64,000 bases of DNA from Aquibium oceanicum. Lineage in GTDB: Bacteria > Pseudomonadota > Alphaproteobacteria > Rhizobiales > Rhizobiaceae. How positions within the stretch are numbered: position 1 is the first letter of the stretch; every line of letters begins with the position of its first letter. Below the pieces are notes generated by a model, which had not been told where the DNA came from, did no database searches, and saw only the letters and a list, made by a program, of their open reading frames with translations. The stretch spans positions 186,001 to 250,000 of the forward strand of contig NZ_CP018171.1 of assembly GCF_001889605.1 (NCBI RefSeq), in the 5' to 3' direction. Both the position numbers and the translations under genes were made by a program. Below, one piece after another: positions 28,996 to 37,141 of this stretch.

Positions 28996-29589
28996 TCAGC
29001 TGTGGCGGATTTCGGTGCCCAGCACCTTGAGGCATTCGCGGATGAAGGCCGCGAGCGCGGTCCAGCCCTTGGCCGATACCATCGTGCCATCGACATAGGC
29101 TTCGGTCGGCGACAGGTCGATGTAGGTTCCGCCCGCGAGCTGAACCTCGGGTTCGCAGGCGCCCAGTGCCCCGACCTTCTTGCCGCGTACCACACCGTCG
29201 ACCGCGACCAGGATCTGCACGCCGTGGCAGATGGTGAAGATCGGCTTCTGCGCCTCGTGGAAATGCCGCACCATCGCCTGCACGCGCTTGTCGGTGCGGA
29301 TGTACTCCGGCCCGCGGCCGCCGGCGCAATAGACGGCGTGGTACTGGTCGAGCTGCCGCTCGGCCTCCGAGAAGGTCTTGTTGATGTCGGCGAGGTGGCC
29401 GTACTTCTCGGTGTAGGTCTGGTGCCCCTCGAAATCGTGCAGCGAGGTCTGGATCTTGTCGCCCGCGTTCTTGTCCGGGCACACCACGTGGACCGTATGG
29501 CCGACCGCCTCCATCGCCTGCTGGAACACGAAAATCTCGTATTCCTCGGTGAATTCGCCGGTCAGCATCAGTATCTTCTTGCCAGGCAT
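28996..29589 (-). CDS. DJ-1/PfpI-family protein
   Basis: 197-residue DJ-1/PfpI-fold protein. The nucleophile elbow ICHGVQIL carries the reactive cysteine, and the partner glutamate is probably in GGRGPEYIRTD. An N-terminal KKILMLTGEFTEEYEIFVF and the terminal extension are as in PfpI-like amidotransferase-fold enzymes. Family members act as proteases, glyoxalases or hydratases; function here is not determined. It is the last gene of a minus-strand operon with two epimerase-like proteins and a dehydrogenase. The ATG at 29589 has GGGAGGA upstream. Confidence 0.85.
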   Translation of the reverse strand: MPGKKILMLTGEFTEEYEIFVFQQAMEAVGHTVHVVCPDKNAGDKIQTSLHDFEGHQTYTEKYGHLADINKTFSEAERQLDQYHAVYCAGGRGPEYIRTDKRVQAMVRHFHEAQKPIFTICHGVQILVAVDGVVRGKKVGALGACEPEVQLAGGTYIDLSPTEAYVDGTMVSAKGWTALAAFIRECLKVLGTEIRHS

Positions 29590-29674
29590 CCTATCCTCCC
29601 TTGGCGGCCCTGAGGCCATGATCGCTGTCGTTTCGGGTTCGGTTCGGAGCGCCGCCGCTAGGCGGACGCCTCGT

Positions 29675-30526
29675 TCATGCGGCGCGGTCCAGACCCGCGC
29701 GGATATGGCGATAGCCGTCGCGGTAGACGGCCTGCGGGCTCTCGGCCAGGTCGCGCCAGACCTTGGTGGCGGCGGCGAGATCCTTCAGCGCACGTCCGAA
29801 CGCCTCGATGGTCAGCCAGCCGTCATAACCGCTGGCGCGGATGGCCGCGAAGGTCTCCTCCCACGGAATGTTGCCCGACCCCGGGACGCCACGGTCGTTC
29901 TCCGAGATGTGGACGTGGACGATGTTGCGCAGGTTGCGCGTGAAGGCCTCGACCGGTGCCTTCTCCTCGATGTTGGCATGAAAGGTGTCATACATCGCCC
30001 TGATGTTCGGGTGCCCGATCTCGTCGATGTGCGAAGACAGGCCGTCCATCGTGTTGACGAGATAACATTCGAAGCGGTTCAGCGCTTCGAGCGCCACCGT
30101 CACGCCGCGCGCGGCGGCGTGCTCGCCGATCTGCCGCTGCACGTCGACCGAGCGCCTGAGTTCGTCCGCAGTCGGTCCCTCGCCCGAAAAATGCCCGAGT
30201 GTCGAATGCAGCGGGCCGCACAGGATCTTCGCGCCCAGCGCCTCGGCGCAGTCGAGGGCCCATTTCACCTGCGCCACGCCCGCCGCCCGCTCGGAAGCGT
30301 CCGCCGAGATCAGGTTCATGGCCGGATCGCCGATCGCAGCCACCGCCGTCCGTTCGAGACCGATCTGGTCGAGCATCTGGCCGAGCCGCGCGTAGTCGTC
30401 GGGCTGTCCCTCGAATACCGGCACCTCGACGCCGTCGAAGCCGGTCGCCTTCAGGTCTTCCAGCAACGGCCGGTGATCCTGCGCGACGGAGGTCGTCCAC
30501 AGGAACATGCACATGCCGATCTTCAT
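29675..30526 (-). CDS. Sugar epimerase, D-tagatose/D-psicose 3-epimerase-like TIM barrel
   Basis: 283-residue AP-endonuclease-2-fold TIM barrel. The metal-binding set expected for ketose 3-epimerases is in place: Glu in VALEALNRFECYLVNT, Asp/His in MYDTFHANIEEKAP, His/Arg in HVHISENDRGVPGSGNIPW and Glu in WLTIEAFG. These phrases closely follow Pseudomonas D-tagatose 3-epimerase. Predicted role: C3 epimerisation of a ketose or related polyhydroxy ketone. It lies 29 bases after the Gfo/Idh/MocA gene in the same operon. The start ATG at 30526 is preceded by GGAGGAG. Confidence 0.85.
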   Translation of the reverse strand: MKIGMCMFLWTTSVAQDHRPLLEDLKATGFDGVEVPVFEGQPDDYARLGQMLDQIGLERTAVAAIGDPAMNLISADASERAAGVAQVKWALDCAEALGAKILCGPLHSTLGHFSGEGPTADELRRSVDVQRQIGEHAAARGVTVALEALNRFECYLVNTMDGLSSHIDEIGHPNIRAMYDTFHANIEEKAPVEAFTRNLRNIVHVHISENDRGVPGSGNIPWEETFAAIRASGYDGWLTIEAFGRALKDLAAATKVWRDLAESPQAVYRDGYRHIRAGLDRAA

Positions 30527-30555
30527 GGATCCTCCTCCCCGCCTCCTCCCCCCCG

Positions 30556-31728
30556 CTAGAGCTTGGTCCAGGCCGCGTTCTTGGCTGACGACTTCACGCA
30601 GGCCTCCACGAAGGCGACACCCTCGACGCCGTCGGTGACGGTCGGGAAGACCACGTCCTTGGCGAGCTTGCCTCCCTTCTTCCTTGCCGCGCGGATCGCA
30701 CGGGCGGCTTCGGCGTAGATGTTGGCGAAGCCCTCCAGATATCCCTCCGGATGCCCGGACGGCGTGCGGCTGACGCGACCCGCGGCAGCGCCCGCCCCTG
30801 CCCCGCCACGCGTGATCAGCTGCTTGGGCTGGCCGAACGGCGTGAACCAGAGATGGTTCGGCTGCTCCTGCTCCCACTCCAGCCCGCCTTTGGTGCCATA
30901 AACGCGAAGCTTGAGCGCGTTCTCGTTGCCGGGCGCCACCTGGCTCGCCCACAGCATGCCTTTTGCCCCGCCCTTGAAGCGCAGCATCACGTGGGCGTTG
31001 TCGTCGAGCGGACGGCCGTCGACGAAGGCGGTCAGGTCGGCCGACAGGCTGTCGAGTTCCAGGCCCGTGACGAATCGGGCGAGATTGTAGGCATGGGTGC
31101 CGATGTCGCCGGTGGCGCCACCAACGCCAGACTGCTTGGGGTCGGTGCGCCAGGCGGCCTGCTTCTGGCCGCTGGCCTCCAGCCGCTCGGTCAGCCAGTC
31201 CTGCGGATACTCCGCCTGCACCACCCGGATGTCCCCGAGCTTGCCGCTGGCGATCAGCTCGCGCGCCTGCCGTACCATCGGATAGCCGGTGTAATTGTGG
31301 GTGAGCACGAACAGCTTGCCGCTCTTTTCCACGAGCTTCGCCAGTTTCTTCGCGTCGCCCAGGTTGGACGTCAGAGGCTTGTCGCAGATGACGTGGATGC
31401 CTGCCTCCAGGAAAACCTTAGCCGCCGGCCAGTGCATGTGGTTGGGCGTGACGATCGCCACCGCCTCGATGCCGTCATCGCGTTTGGATTCGGCCTTCGC
31501 CATTTCCTCGAAGGACCCGTAGCTGCGCTCCGGGTCGAGGCCGAGTTCGGCGGCCGACGCCCTTGCACGCTCGGCGTCCGACGACAGTGCCCCAGCAACC
31601 AGCGCATACTCGCCGTCGATGCGTGCCGCGATGCGATGCACGCCGCCGATGAAGGCGCCCTGCCCGCCGCCGACCATTCCCAGCCGGATCGGCCCGGCAC
31701 CCGTCTCGATCTGCTTTCCGCTGACCAT
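30556..31728 (-). CDS. Gfo/Idh/MocA-family oxidoreductase
   Basis: 390-residue NAD(P)-dependent dehydrogenase. Rossmann motif GMVGGGQGAFIGGVHRIAA is followed by AVAIVTPNHMHWPAAKVFL and the catalytic-region CDKPLTSN. The C-terminal alpha/beta domain has SGVGGATGDIGTHAYNLARF, where the His and Asp/Lys positions for substrate binding would fall. The family oxidises or epimerises sugars, inositols and sugar acids; the substrate is unknown. It is the second gene in the operon starting at 32924 and is followed by a ketose-epimerase-like gene, so an oxidation/epimerisation sequence on a sugar or polyol is likely. Confidence 0.86.
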   Translation of the reverse strand: MVSGKQIETGAGPIRLGMVGGGQGAFIGGVHRIAARIDGEYALVAGALSSDAERARASAAELGLDPERSYGSFEEMAKAESKRDDGIEAVAIVTPNHMHWPAAKVFLEAGIHVICDKPLTSNLGDAKKLAKLVEKSGKLFVLTHNYTGYPMVRQARELIASGKLGDIRVVQAEYPQDWLTERLEASGQKQAAWRTDPKQSGVGGATGDIGTHAYNLARFVTGLELDSLSADLTAFVDGRPLDDNAHVMLRFKGGAKGMLWASQVAPGNENALKLRVYGTKGGLEWEQEQPNHLWFTPFGQPKQLITRGGAGAGAAAGRVSRTPSGHPEGYLEGFANIYAEAARAIRAARKKGGKLAKDVVFPTVTDGVEGVAFVEACVKSSAKNAAWTKL

Positions 31729-31865
31729 TTTTTCCTCCCGAGATGCTCTGGCGAGGGGGAGTAGGGCAGTAAGGCAGAATGGAGCGGCGCCGCGTCCTTG
31801 AACAATTCCTCGCCGCCCGACGCTGCTACTCGCCTACTCCCCTACTCACTCACTCCCCTCAGCCC
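31729..31865. repeat. Intergenic TACTCCCC / GGGGAGTAGG repeat cluster
   Basis: The 137 bases between two operon genes contain GGGGAGTAGG (31756-31765) and its inverse CCTACTCCCC (31833-31842), with further imperfect copies (GTAGGGCAGTAAGGC; CCCCTACTCACTCACTCCCC). The flanking arms could pair across about 67 bases. No coding frame is evident. It looks like a short dispersed intergenic repeat inside the operon. Confidence 0.5.
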
Positions 31866-32924
31866 CTATTCGATTCCCATCATCTTTCTCAGCGCCGCGC
31901 GGTCCGTGGTGCCCCCGGCGAAATCGTCGAAGGCCTTTTCCGTCACGTCGATGATGTGATGCGCGATGAAGGGCGCGCCCTCGGCCGCACCCTGCTCCGG
32001 ATGCTTGAGGCAGCACTCCCATTCGAGCACCGCCCAGCTGTCGTAGTTGTAGCCGGTAAGCTTGGAGAAGATGCCTGAGAAATCGACCTGCCCGTCGCCG
32101 AGCGAGCGGAAGCGGCCGGCGCGGTCGACCCAACCCTGGTAGCCCGAATAGACGCCCTGCCGGCCGGTCGGATTGAATTCCGCATCCTTCACGTGGAAGG
32201 CCGAGATGCGCTCGTGGTAGATGTCGATGAAGGCCAGGTAGTCGAGCTGCTGAAGCACGAAGTGCGAGGGATCGTAGTTGATCGTGCAACGCTTGTGGCC
32301 GCCGAGCTTTTCCAGGAACATCTCGAAGGTCGCCCCGTCGAAGACGTCCTCGCCGGGATGGATCTCGTAGCCGACATCGACGCCGACATCCTCGTAGGCG
32401 TCGAGGATCGGCTTCCAGCGGCGAGCGAGTTCCGAGAACGCCTCGTCGATGAGCCCCTCGGGGCGTTGCGGCCAGGGATAGAGATAGGGGAAAGCCAGCG
32501 CGCCCGTGAAGGAGACGGAGACGTCGAGGCCGAGATTGCGAGACGCCTTCGCCGCCAGCATCATTTGCTCGACCGCCCATTGCTGGCGCGCCTTCGGATT
32601 GTTGTGGACCTCTGCCGGCGCGAAGCCGTCGAACTGGGCGTCGTAGGCCGGATGCACGGCGACGAGCTGGCCCTGCAGGTGGGTCGACAGCTCCGTTATC
32701 TCGACGCCCGCGTCGGCGCAGACGCCCTTCATCTCATCGCAGTAATCCTTCGATTCGGCCGCCTTCTTCAGGTCGAACAGCCGCCCGTCCCAGGTCGGAA
32801 TCTGGACACCCTTGTAGCCGTGCCCCGCCGCCCATTTGGCTATCGACGGCAGCGAATTGAACGGCTCGGCATCGCCCGCGAACTGGGCGAGAAAGATCGC
32901 AGGTCCCTTGATCCGCGTCGGCAT
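31866..32924 (-). CDS. Xylose-isomerase-like TIM-barrel sugar isomerase/epimerase
   Basis: 352-residue TIM barrel of the sugar phosphate isomerase/epimerase superfamily, longer than the D-tagatose epimerases. Putative metal ligands are in GYEIHPGEDVFDG (Glu), NYDPSHFVLQQLDYL (Asp, His), SAFHVKDAEFNPTG (His, Asp) and AVLEWEC (Glu). The N-terminal IAKWAAGHGYKGVQIPTWD gives the first barrel strand. Substrate unknown. It is the first gene of the minus-strand operon (isomerase, Gfo dehydrogenase, epimerase, PfpI) and has a TGGT-N3-ACCA operator and a -35-like TTGACG about 80-110 bases upstream. The start is at 32924 after GGGAGGAG. Confidence 0.85.
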   Translation of the reverse strand: MPTRIKGPAIFLAQFAGDAEPFNSLPSIAKWAAGHGYKGVQIPTWDGRLFDLKKAAESKDYCDEMKGVCADAGVEITELSTHLQGQLVAVHPAYDAQFDGFAPAEVHNNPKARQQWAVEQMMLAAKASRNLGLDVSVSFTGALAFPYLYPWPQRPEGLIDEAFSELARRWKPILDAYEDVGVDVGYEIHPGEDVFDGATFEMFLEKLGGHKRCTINYDPSHFVLQQLDYLAFIDIYHERISAFHVKDAEFNPTGRQGVYSGYQGWVDRAGRFRSLGDGQVDFSGIFSKLTGYNYDSWAVLEWECCLKHPEQGAAEGAPFIAHHIIDVTEKAFDDFAGGTTDRAALRKMMGIE

Positions 32925-33006
32925 GGTGAAGCTCCTCCCTCCTCAATGCGCGGCCAGCCTATTGAAGCGGCCCGGCCTGCGCAACGAACATCAACTGCTC
33001 CTGCTC

Positions 33007-33017
33007 TGGTATTACCA
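33007..33017. promoter_or_regulatory. TGGT-N3-ACCA operator 1
   Basis: TGGTATTACCA, flanked as TCTGGTATTACCAA, identical over 14 bases to operator 3 at 43 kb. It lies about 83 bases upstream of the start at 32924, just downstream of a minus-strand TTGACG, where a bound repressor would block polymerase. Confidence 0.68.
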
Positions 33018-33185
33018 AATCTGCCCTCGCGTCAAGGATGTGGATGGGATGAGGGTGGACAACCAACGTCGGCCATTTGCGCGTTTTTCCTTGTTCATCA
33101 TGCCGTTAAGCTGGGTTCTCCAGGCCTCCGAGGCGATCCTTGCGGCGGAACGGAAACTGGGATACTTGTCGTCCCACGCCTCGTT

Positions 33186-33196
33186 TGGTCGAACCA
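33186..33196. promoter_or_regulatory. TGGT-N3-ACCA operator 2
   Basis: TGGTCGAACCA, within TTTGGTCGAACCAGTT. It lies 90 bases upstream of the epimerase start at 33287 and serves the plus-strand operon by position. Confidence 0.58.
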
Positions 33197-33286
33197 GTTC
33201 ATTCTTGTCGGTTTGTCATTGGAGGGAGGAGGACGTCTGCGGCGCCTGCCGCCGGCGGAGCATTCGAAAACGTTAGGGAGCGAGCA

Positions 33287-34174
33287 ATGCATCTTTCGAC
33301 ACACAACTGGATGCGCGCCGAACCGCTGGAAACCACGCTCAGGCGGATCAAGAAGTTCGGCTACGAGTCGATCGAGATTTCGGGCGAACCGGAACAGTAC
33401 AAGACGGCCGAGACGCGCGCGCTTCTGAAGGAGCACGGCATCCGCTGCTGGGGTTCCGTCACGCTGATGCTCGGCGAGCGCAACCTCGCCGCAAAGGATC
33501 AGGGCCAGCGCGAGCGTTCGGTGCAGTACGTCAAGGACGTGCTCACCATGGTCAGCGAACTGGACGGCGAGATTATCACGCTGGTCCCCGCGACTGTCGG
33601 CAAGGTGGTGCCGGACGGCACCGAGGAGGAGGAGTGGGGATGGGTGGTCGATGCCACCCGCGAATGCTTCAGCCACGCAAAGAAAGTCGGCGTCCGCGTC
33701 GCGGTCGAACCGCTGAACCGCTTCGAGACCTACCTCTTCAATCGTGGCGAACAGGCGCTGGCGCTGGCCGACGCGGTCTCGCCCGAATGCGGCGTGTGCC
33801 TCGATGCCTATCACATCCACATGGAGGAGTTCGACGTCGAGGAGGCCATCCGCAAGGCCGGCAAGCGGCTGTTCGACTTCCACGTCGCCGACAACAACCG
33901 CTTCGCCGCAGGACTCGGCACCATCGACTGGAAGAAGCTCGTGGGTATCCTCAAGGACATCGGATACGACGGAGCGCTGACCAACGAGTTCGTCGCCCCT
34001 GTCGACCGCACGCCCGCCAACCGCTACCCCGAGATGGTCGAGCGCAACCCGGTCGACATCTCGCCCGAACAGCTGAAGTTCATCCAGGACCACGGCTCCT
34101 CGGTGCTGACCGAAAAGTTCTACACCGACCAGATGCGCATCACGGCGGAAACGCTTCTGCCGCTGATGAAGTAA
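33287..34174 (+). CDS. Sugar epimerase, D-tagatose 3-epimerase-like TIM barrel
   Basis: 295-residue TIM barrel with the same metal-site phrases as the epimerase at 30 kb: Glu in AVEPLNRFETYLFN, Asp/His in CLDAYHIHMEEFDVEEA, His and Arg in DFHVADNNRFAAGLGTIDW, and Glu in LTNEFVAP. It is probably another ketose or hydroxyketone epimerase/isomerase. The ATG at 33287 follows AGGGAG. It heads the plus-strand operon with an enolase-superfamily enzyme, a GntR regulator and a 2-hydroxyacid dehydrogenase. Two related proteins in divergent operons suggest successive epimerisations or alternative entry substrates. Confidence 0.84.
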   Translation: MHLSTHNWMRAEPLETTLRRIKKFGYESIEISGEPEQYKTAETRALLKEHGIRCWGSVTLMLGERNLAAKDQGQRERSVQYVKDVLTMVSELDGEIITLVPATVGKVVPDGTEEEEWGWVVDATRECFSHAKKVGVRVAVEPLNRFETYLFNRGEQALALADAVSPECGVCLDAYHIHMEEFDVEEAIRKAGKRLFDFHVADNNRFAAGLGTIDWKKLVGILKDIGYDGALTNEFVAPVDRTPANRYPEMVERNPVDISPEQLKFIQDHGSSVLTEKFYTDQMRITAETLLPLMK

Positions 34175-34232
34175 CCGGCTCCAGCGAGATCCCGCCCCGC
34201 CCCTTGCGGGCGGCGGCGGAGAGGCTTCCCAG

Positions 34233-35402
34233 ATGCGCATCAAAGACGTCCAGGCATGGTGGGTGCGAATACCCATCGAAACGGCGAAACAGCACCGCAG
34301 CGATTTTGGTCGCCTGACCACCTTCGATTCCGCCATCCTGCGCATCGAGACCGACGACGGGCTCGTCGGCTGGGGCGAAGGCAAGAACGCCGCCGGGAGC
34401 GCGGGCGAATATGCCGCCCTCGTGCATCTGCTGAACAACGAGGTCGGCCCGAAACTCATCGGCCGCGACGCCGGCGACATCACCGGAACCTGGGAGATGC
34501 TCTACAACGGCGCGCGCCACGAGAGCGCGGCGGCGGCCGGCCATGCGATGCCCGGACTGTCGCGGCGCGGCCTCACCGTGGCGGCGATCAGTGCCGTCGA
34601 CATCGCGCTCTGGGACATTCTGGGAAAATCCCTCGGACAGCCGGTCTGGCAACTGCTCGGCGGGCGCAAGGCCGACAGGCTTCCGGCCTATGCCTCCGGC
34701 GGATGGGCCCCGGCCGACGCCATCGGCGACCAACTGAGGTCTTACATCTCCTCGGGCGGGTTCAAGGCGGTTAAGATGCGGGTCGGCGCCATGGACGGCG
34801 CACCCCACGTTTCGGCCACCCGGGTCAAGGCGGCACGCGAGGCGCTCGGCCCGGACGTCGAGATCATGGTGGACGCCCACGGCACCTACACGGTCGGCGA
34901 CGCCAAGCGTTTCATGCACTTGGCGGAAGACTGCGACCTCGCATGGTTCGAGGAGCCGGTCATCGCCGACGACAAGCCGGGAATGGCGGAGGTGCGGGCA
35001 GCCTCGACCATCCCCATCGCGGCCGGCGAATCCGAGACCACGCGCTTCGCGTTCCGCGACCTCGCGGTCCACGGCGCCGTCGACATCTTCCAGCCCGATC
35101 CGGCCTTCTGCGGCGGCATCACGGAGGCGATGCGCATCGGCGCCATCGCCAGCGCGTTCAATCTGCGCTTCGCCCCACACCTTTGGGCCGGCGCGCCGTG
35201 TTTCTTCGCCGGGCTTCACATCTGCGCGGCCTCGCCGGCCAGCTTCATCATCGAATTCTCGCTCGGCGCAAACCCGATGATCCACGATCTGGTGGAGGAA
35301 GAGGTTGCGGCACGCGACGGGATGGTGGAAATACCGGATCGTCCGGGGCTCGGCTTCACGATATCTGAGAAGTTTCTGGAGGCTCACATACACCGGGCTT
35401 GA
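34233..35402 (+). CDS. Enolase-superfamily (mandelate racemase-like) sugar-acid dehydratase
   Basis: 389-residue member of the mandelate racemase subgroup. The N-terminal capping domain (SDFGRLTTFDSAILRIET, VGWGEGKNAAGSAG) is followed by the barrel. Catalytic positions are Lys181-x-Arg183 (VKMRVG), metal ligands Asp214 (DAHG), Glu240/241 (FEEP) and Glu266 (GESE), and His316 (FAPHLW) for the His-Asp dyad. These residues indicate acid-sugar dehydration or racemisation. The KxR form in place of the common KxK makes substrate prediction from known dehydratases unsafe. It lies 58 bases after the epimerase gene and overlaps the head of the regulator gene region. Confidence 0.87.
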   Translation: MRIKDVQAWWVRIPIETAKQHRSDFGRLTTFDSAILRIETDDGLVGWGEGKNAAGSAGEYAALVHLLNNEVGPKLIGRDAGDITGTWEMLYNGARHESAAAAGHAMPGLSRRGLTVAAISAVDIALWDILGKSLGQPVWQLLGGRKADRLPAYASGGWAPADAIGDQLRSYISSGGFKAVKMRVGAMDGAPHVSATRVKAAREALGPDVEIMVDAHGTYTVGDAKRFMHLAEDCDLAWFEEPVIADDKPGMAEVRAASTIPIAAGESETTRFAFRDLAVHGAVDIFQPDPAFCGGITEAMRIGAIASAFNLRFAPHLWAGAPCFFAGLHICAASPASFIIEFSLGANPMIHDLVEEEVAARDGMVEIPDRPGLGFTISEKFLEAHIHRA

Positions 35403-35404
35403 CC

Positions 35405-36133
35405 ATGAAAGAAAACAACCTGCTGCCGGATCTGGCGGCCTACCTCTATGCCTCGTCGAGTGCCGAGAGCCGGCGTACGCCCTCGGAGCGGGAACTCGCC
35501 GAGCATTTCGCCGTCAGCCGGGGGCAGATCCGCGAGGCGCTCGCCATCCTCGAAGCCATGCGCATCGTCGAGCGCCGCGCCAAGTCGGGCATCTTCCTCA
35601 CCACCAAGCAGGCGAGCGTGGAGGCGATGGCGCTCTTCGCCAAGGCCGGCTTGCCGCTCGATCCGATCCAGATCTACGAATCGGTGGAACTGAGGAAGAT
35701 CCACGAGATCAAGGCCGCCGAGCTCGCCTGCACGCGGGCGACGGAGGAGAACTTCGCAAGGCTGCGTGAAATCCTGAAGACGTCGGAGGACAGGCTCGCG
35801 GCCGGCGAAGGGCTCGCCCGCGAGGACCGCGATTTCCATCTCGAGATCGTACGCGCGACCAAGAACAGCGTCTTCTACAAGGTTTGCAGCGTCTACTACG
35901 TCATGGGCGAGCAGCGCCTCCCGATCTATTTCAACGAACCCGAGCGCGGCCGCAAATCGCATGCCGAGCACATCCAGATCTACGAGGCGCTGCTGCGCCG
36001 CGACGGCAACCTGGCGCAGGCGCTGATGAGCGCGCACCTGCAAGGCGCCGAGAGCTACTGGAAGGGCATCATAGACGGCTCCGCCCTCTCCGCCGCGCGG
36101 GCCCAGGACGACCTGACGGTCGCCGCGAAATGA
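35405..36133 (+). CDS. FCD-type GntR regulator, candidate controller of the island
   Basis: 242-residue GntR/FadR-family regulator. The DNA-binding domain spans about residues 5-70 (TPSERELAEHFAVSRGQIREAL, AILEAMRIVERRAKSGIFL). The FCD domain carries DFHLEIVRATKNSVFYKV and SHAEHIQIYEALLRRD with the metal-binding His residues. The FadR/LldR branch typically binds TGGT-N3-ACCA palindromes, and five such sites flank the surrounding genes. The ATG at 35405 is preferred over an overlapping TTG at 35399; neither has a close ribosome site, so it is probably translated by coupling to the enolase-family gene. The stop overlaps the next gene. Confidence 0.86.
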   Translation: MKENNLLPDLAAYLYASSSAESRRTPSERELAEHFAVSRGQIREALAILEAMRIVERRAKSGIFLTTKQASVEAMALFAKAGLPLDPIQIYESVELRKIHEIKAAELACTRATEENFARLREILKTSEDRLAAGEGLAREDRDFHLEIVRATKNSVFYKVCSVYYVMGEQRLPIYFNEPERGRKSHAEHIQIYEALLRRDGNLAQALMSAHLQGAESYWKGIIDGSALSAARAQDDLTVAAK

Positions 36134-37122
36134 CCGGTCCGGCCAGCCCCCCGACGATCTTCTCCACCAACGACATCCACCCCCGGGCAGTCGAGCATCT
36201 CGCCTCGGCGGCCGAATTCGTGGTCGCAAGCAGCCCCACGCGCGAAGCGATACTCGCGGAGGCGGGCTCCGCAGATGTGATCATCGTGCGTGCGCCGCTG
36301 CCGCCGGAGCTTTTCGACGCCGCGCCGCGGCTGCGCGCCGCGGTTCGCCACGGCGCCGGGCTCGACATGATCCCGATCGAGGAGGCCACGCGCGCCGGCG
36401 TGCTGGTGGCCAACGTGCCGGCCGTCAACGCGCCGACGGTCGCCGAGCACGTCGTCATGGCGATCCTCGCCCTTTTGCGACGTTTCCGGATGGTCGACCG
36501 GGACCTGCGCGGAGACGGCTGGTTCGCGGGCCGCTCGCATGCGGATCACGGCCACGATCTCTCTGGCCGACGGCTCGGCATCGTCGGGATGGGAAATGTC
36601 GGCCGCGCGGTCCATCGCATGGCGCAAGGGTTCGGGCTTTCGGTGACGGCGACGACCCGCACCCCGGGTAATCTTCCCGATGGCGTGGCGTCGGCAGACC
36701 TCGAAACACTGCTCGAAACCAGCGACGTCGTCGTGCTCTGCTGCCCCCTCACCCCGCAGACCAGAGGCCTTATCTCGCGCGAGCGGATCGCGCGAATGAA
36801 ACCCGGCGCGCTGCTCGTCAACGTCTCGCGAGGCGCGGTGGTGGACGAGGCCGCGCTCATCGAGACGCTGCGGAACGGTCATCTCGGCGGCGCGGCGCTC
36901 GACGTCTTCTCCGACCAGCCGCTCGATCCGCAAAGCCCGCTGTTCTCGTTCGACAACGTGATCCTGACGCCGCACATGGCCGGCATCACGGAGGAGAGCA
37001 TGCAGCGCATGGGCGAAGGTGCCGCGCGCGAAGCGCTGCGCGTGCTGTCGGGCGAATTGCCGGAGAATTTGCGCAATCCGGAGGCTGTCGCACGCTACCG
37101 GGAACGCTTCCCGGCCGGTTGA
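36130..37122 (+). CDS. D-2-hydroxyacid dehydrogenase
   Basis: 330-residue NAD(P)-dependent dehydrogenase of the phosphoglycerate dehydrogenase family. It has GAGLDMIPIEEATRAGVLVAN, the dinucleotide motif GIVGMGNVGRAVHRMA, the catalytic Arg234 in NVSRGAVVDEA and His282 in LTPHMAG. The usual catalytic glutamate (DVFxxEP) is replaced by Gln263 (DVFSDQPL). Formate dehydrogenases also have Gln here, but the remaining sequence is not formate-dehydrogenase-like. Predicted to interconvert a 2-keto acid and a D-2-hydroxyacid. The ATG overlaps the GntR stop by four bases. Confidence 0.88.
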   Translation: MTGPASPPTIFSTNDIHPRAVEHLASAAEFVVASSPTREAILAEAGSADVIIVRAPLPPELFDAAPRLRAAVRHGAGLDMIPIEEATRAGVLVANVPAVNAPTVAEHVVMAILALLRRFRMVDRDLRGDGWFAGRSHADHGHDLSGRRLGIVGMGNVGRAVHRMAQGFGLSVTATTRTPGNLPDGVASADLETLLETSDVVVLCCPLTPQTRGLISRERIARMKPGALLVNVSRGAVVDEAALIETLRNGHLGGAALDVFSDQPLDPQSPLFSFDNVILTPHMAGITEESMQRMGEGAAREALRVLSGELPENLRNPEAVARYRERFPAG

Positions 37123-37141
37123 ACTCTCCGGTCGTCCGACC

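Larger units (their letters stand above)
32925..33286. promoter_or_regulatory. Divergent control region of the unknown catabolic island
   Basis: 362 bases without a gene, separating two divergent operons. It holds two TGGT-N3-ACCA palindromes (33007-33017 and 33186-33196). On the minus strand a TTGACG (33030-33035) lies 12 bases before the first palindrome. A coding start further left than 33287 on the plus strand would have to cross the second palindrome and has no similarity. Confidence 0.6.
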
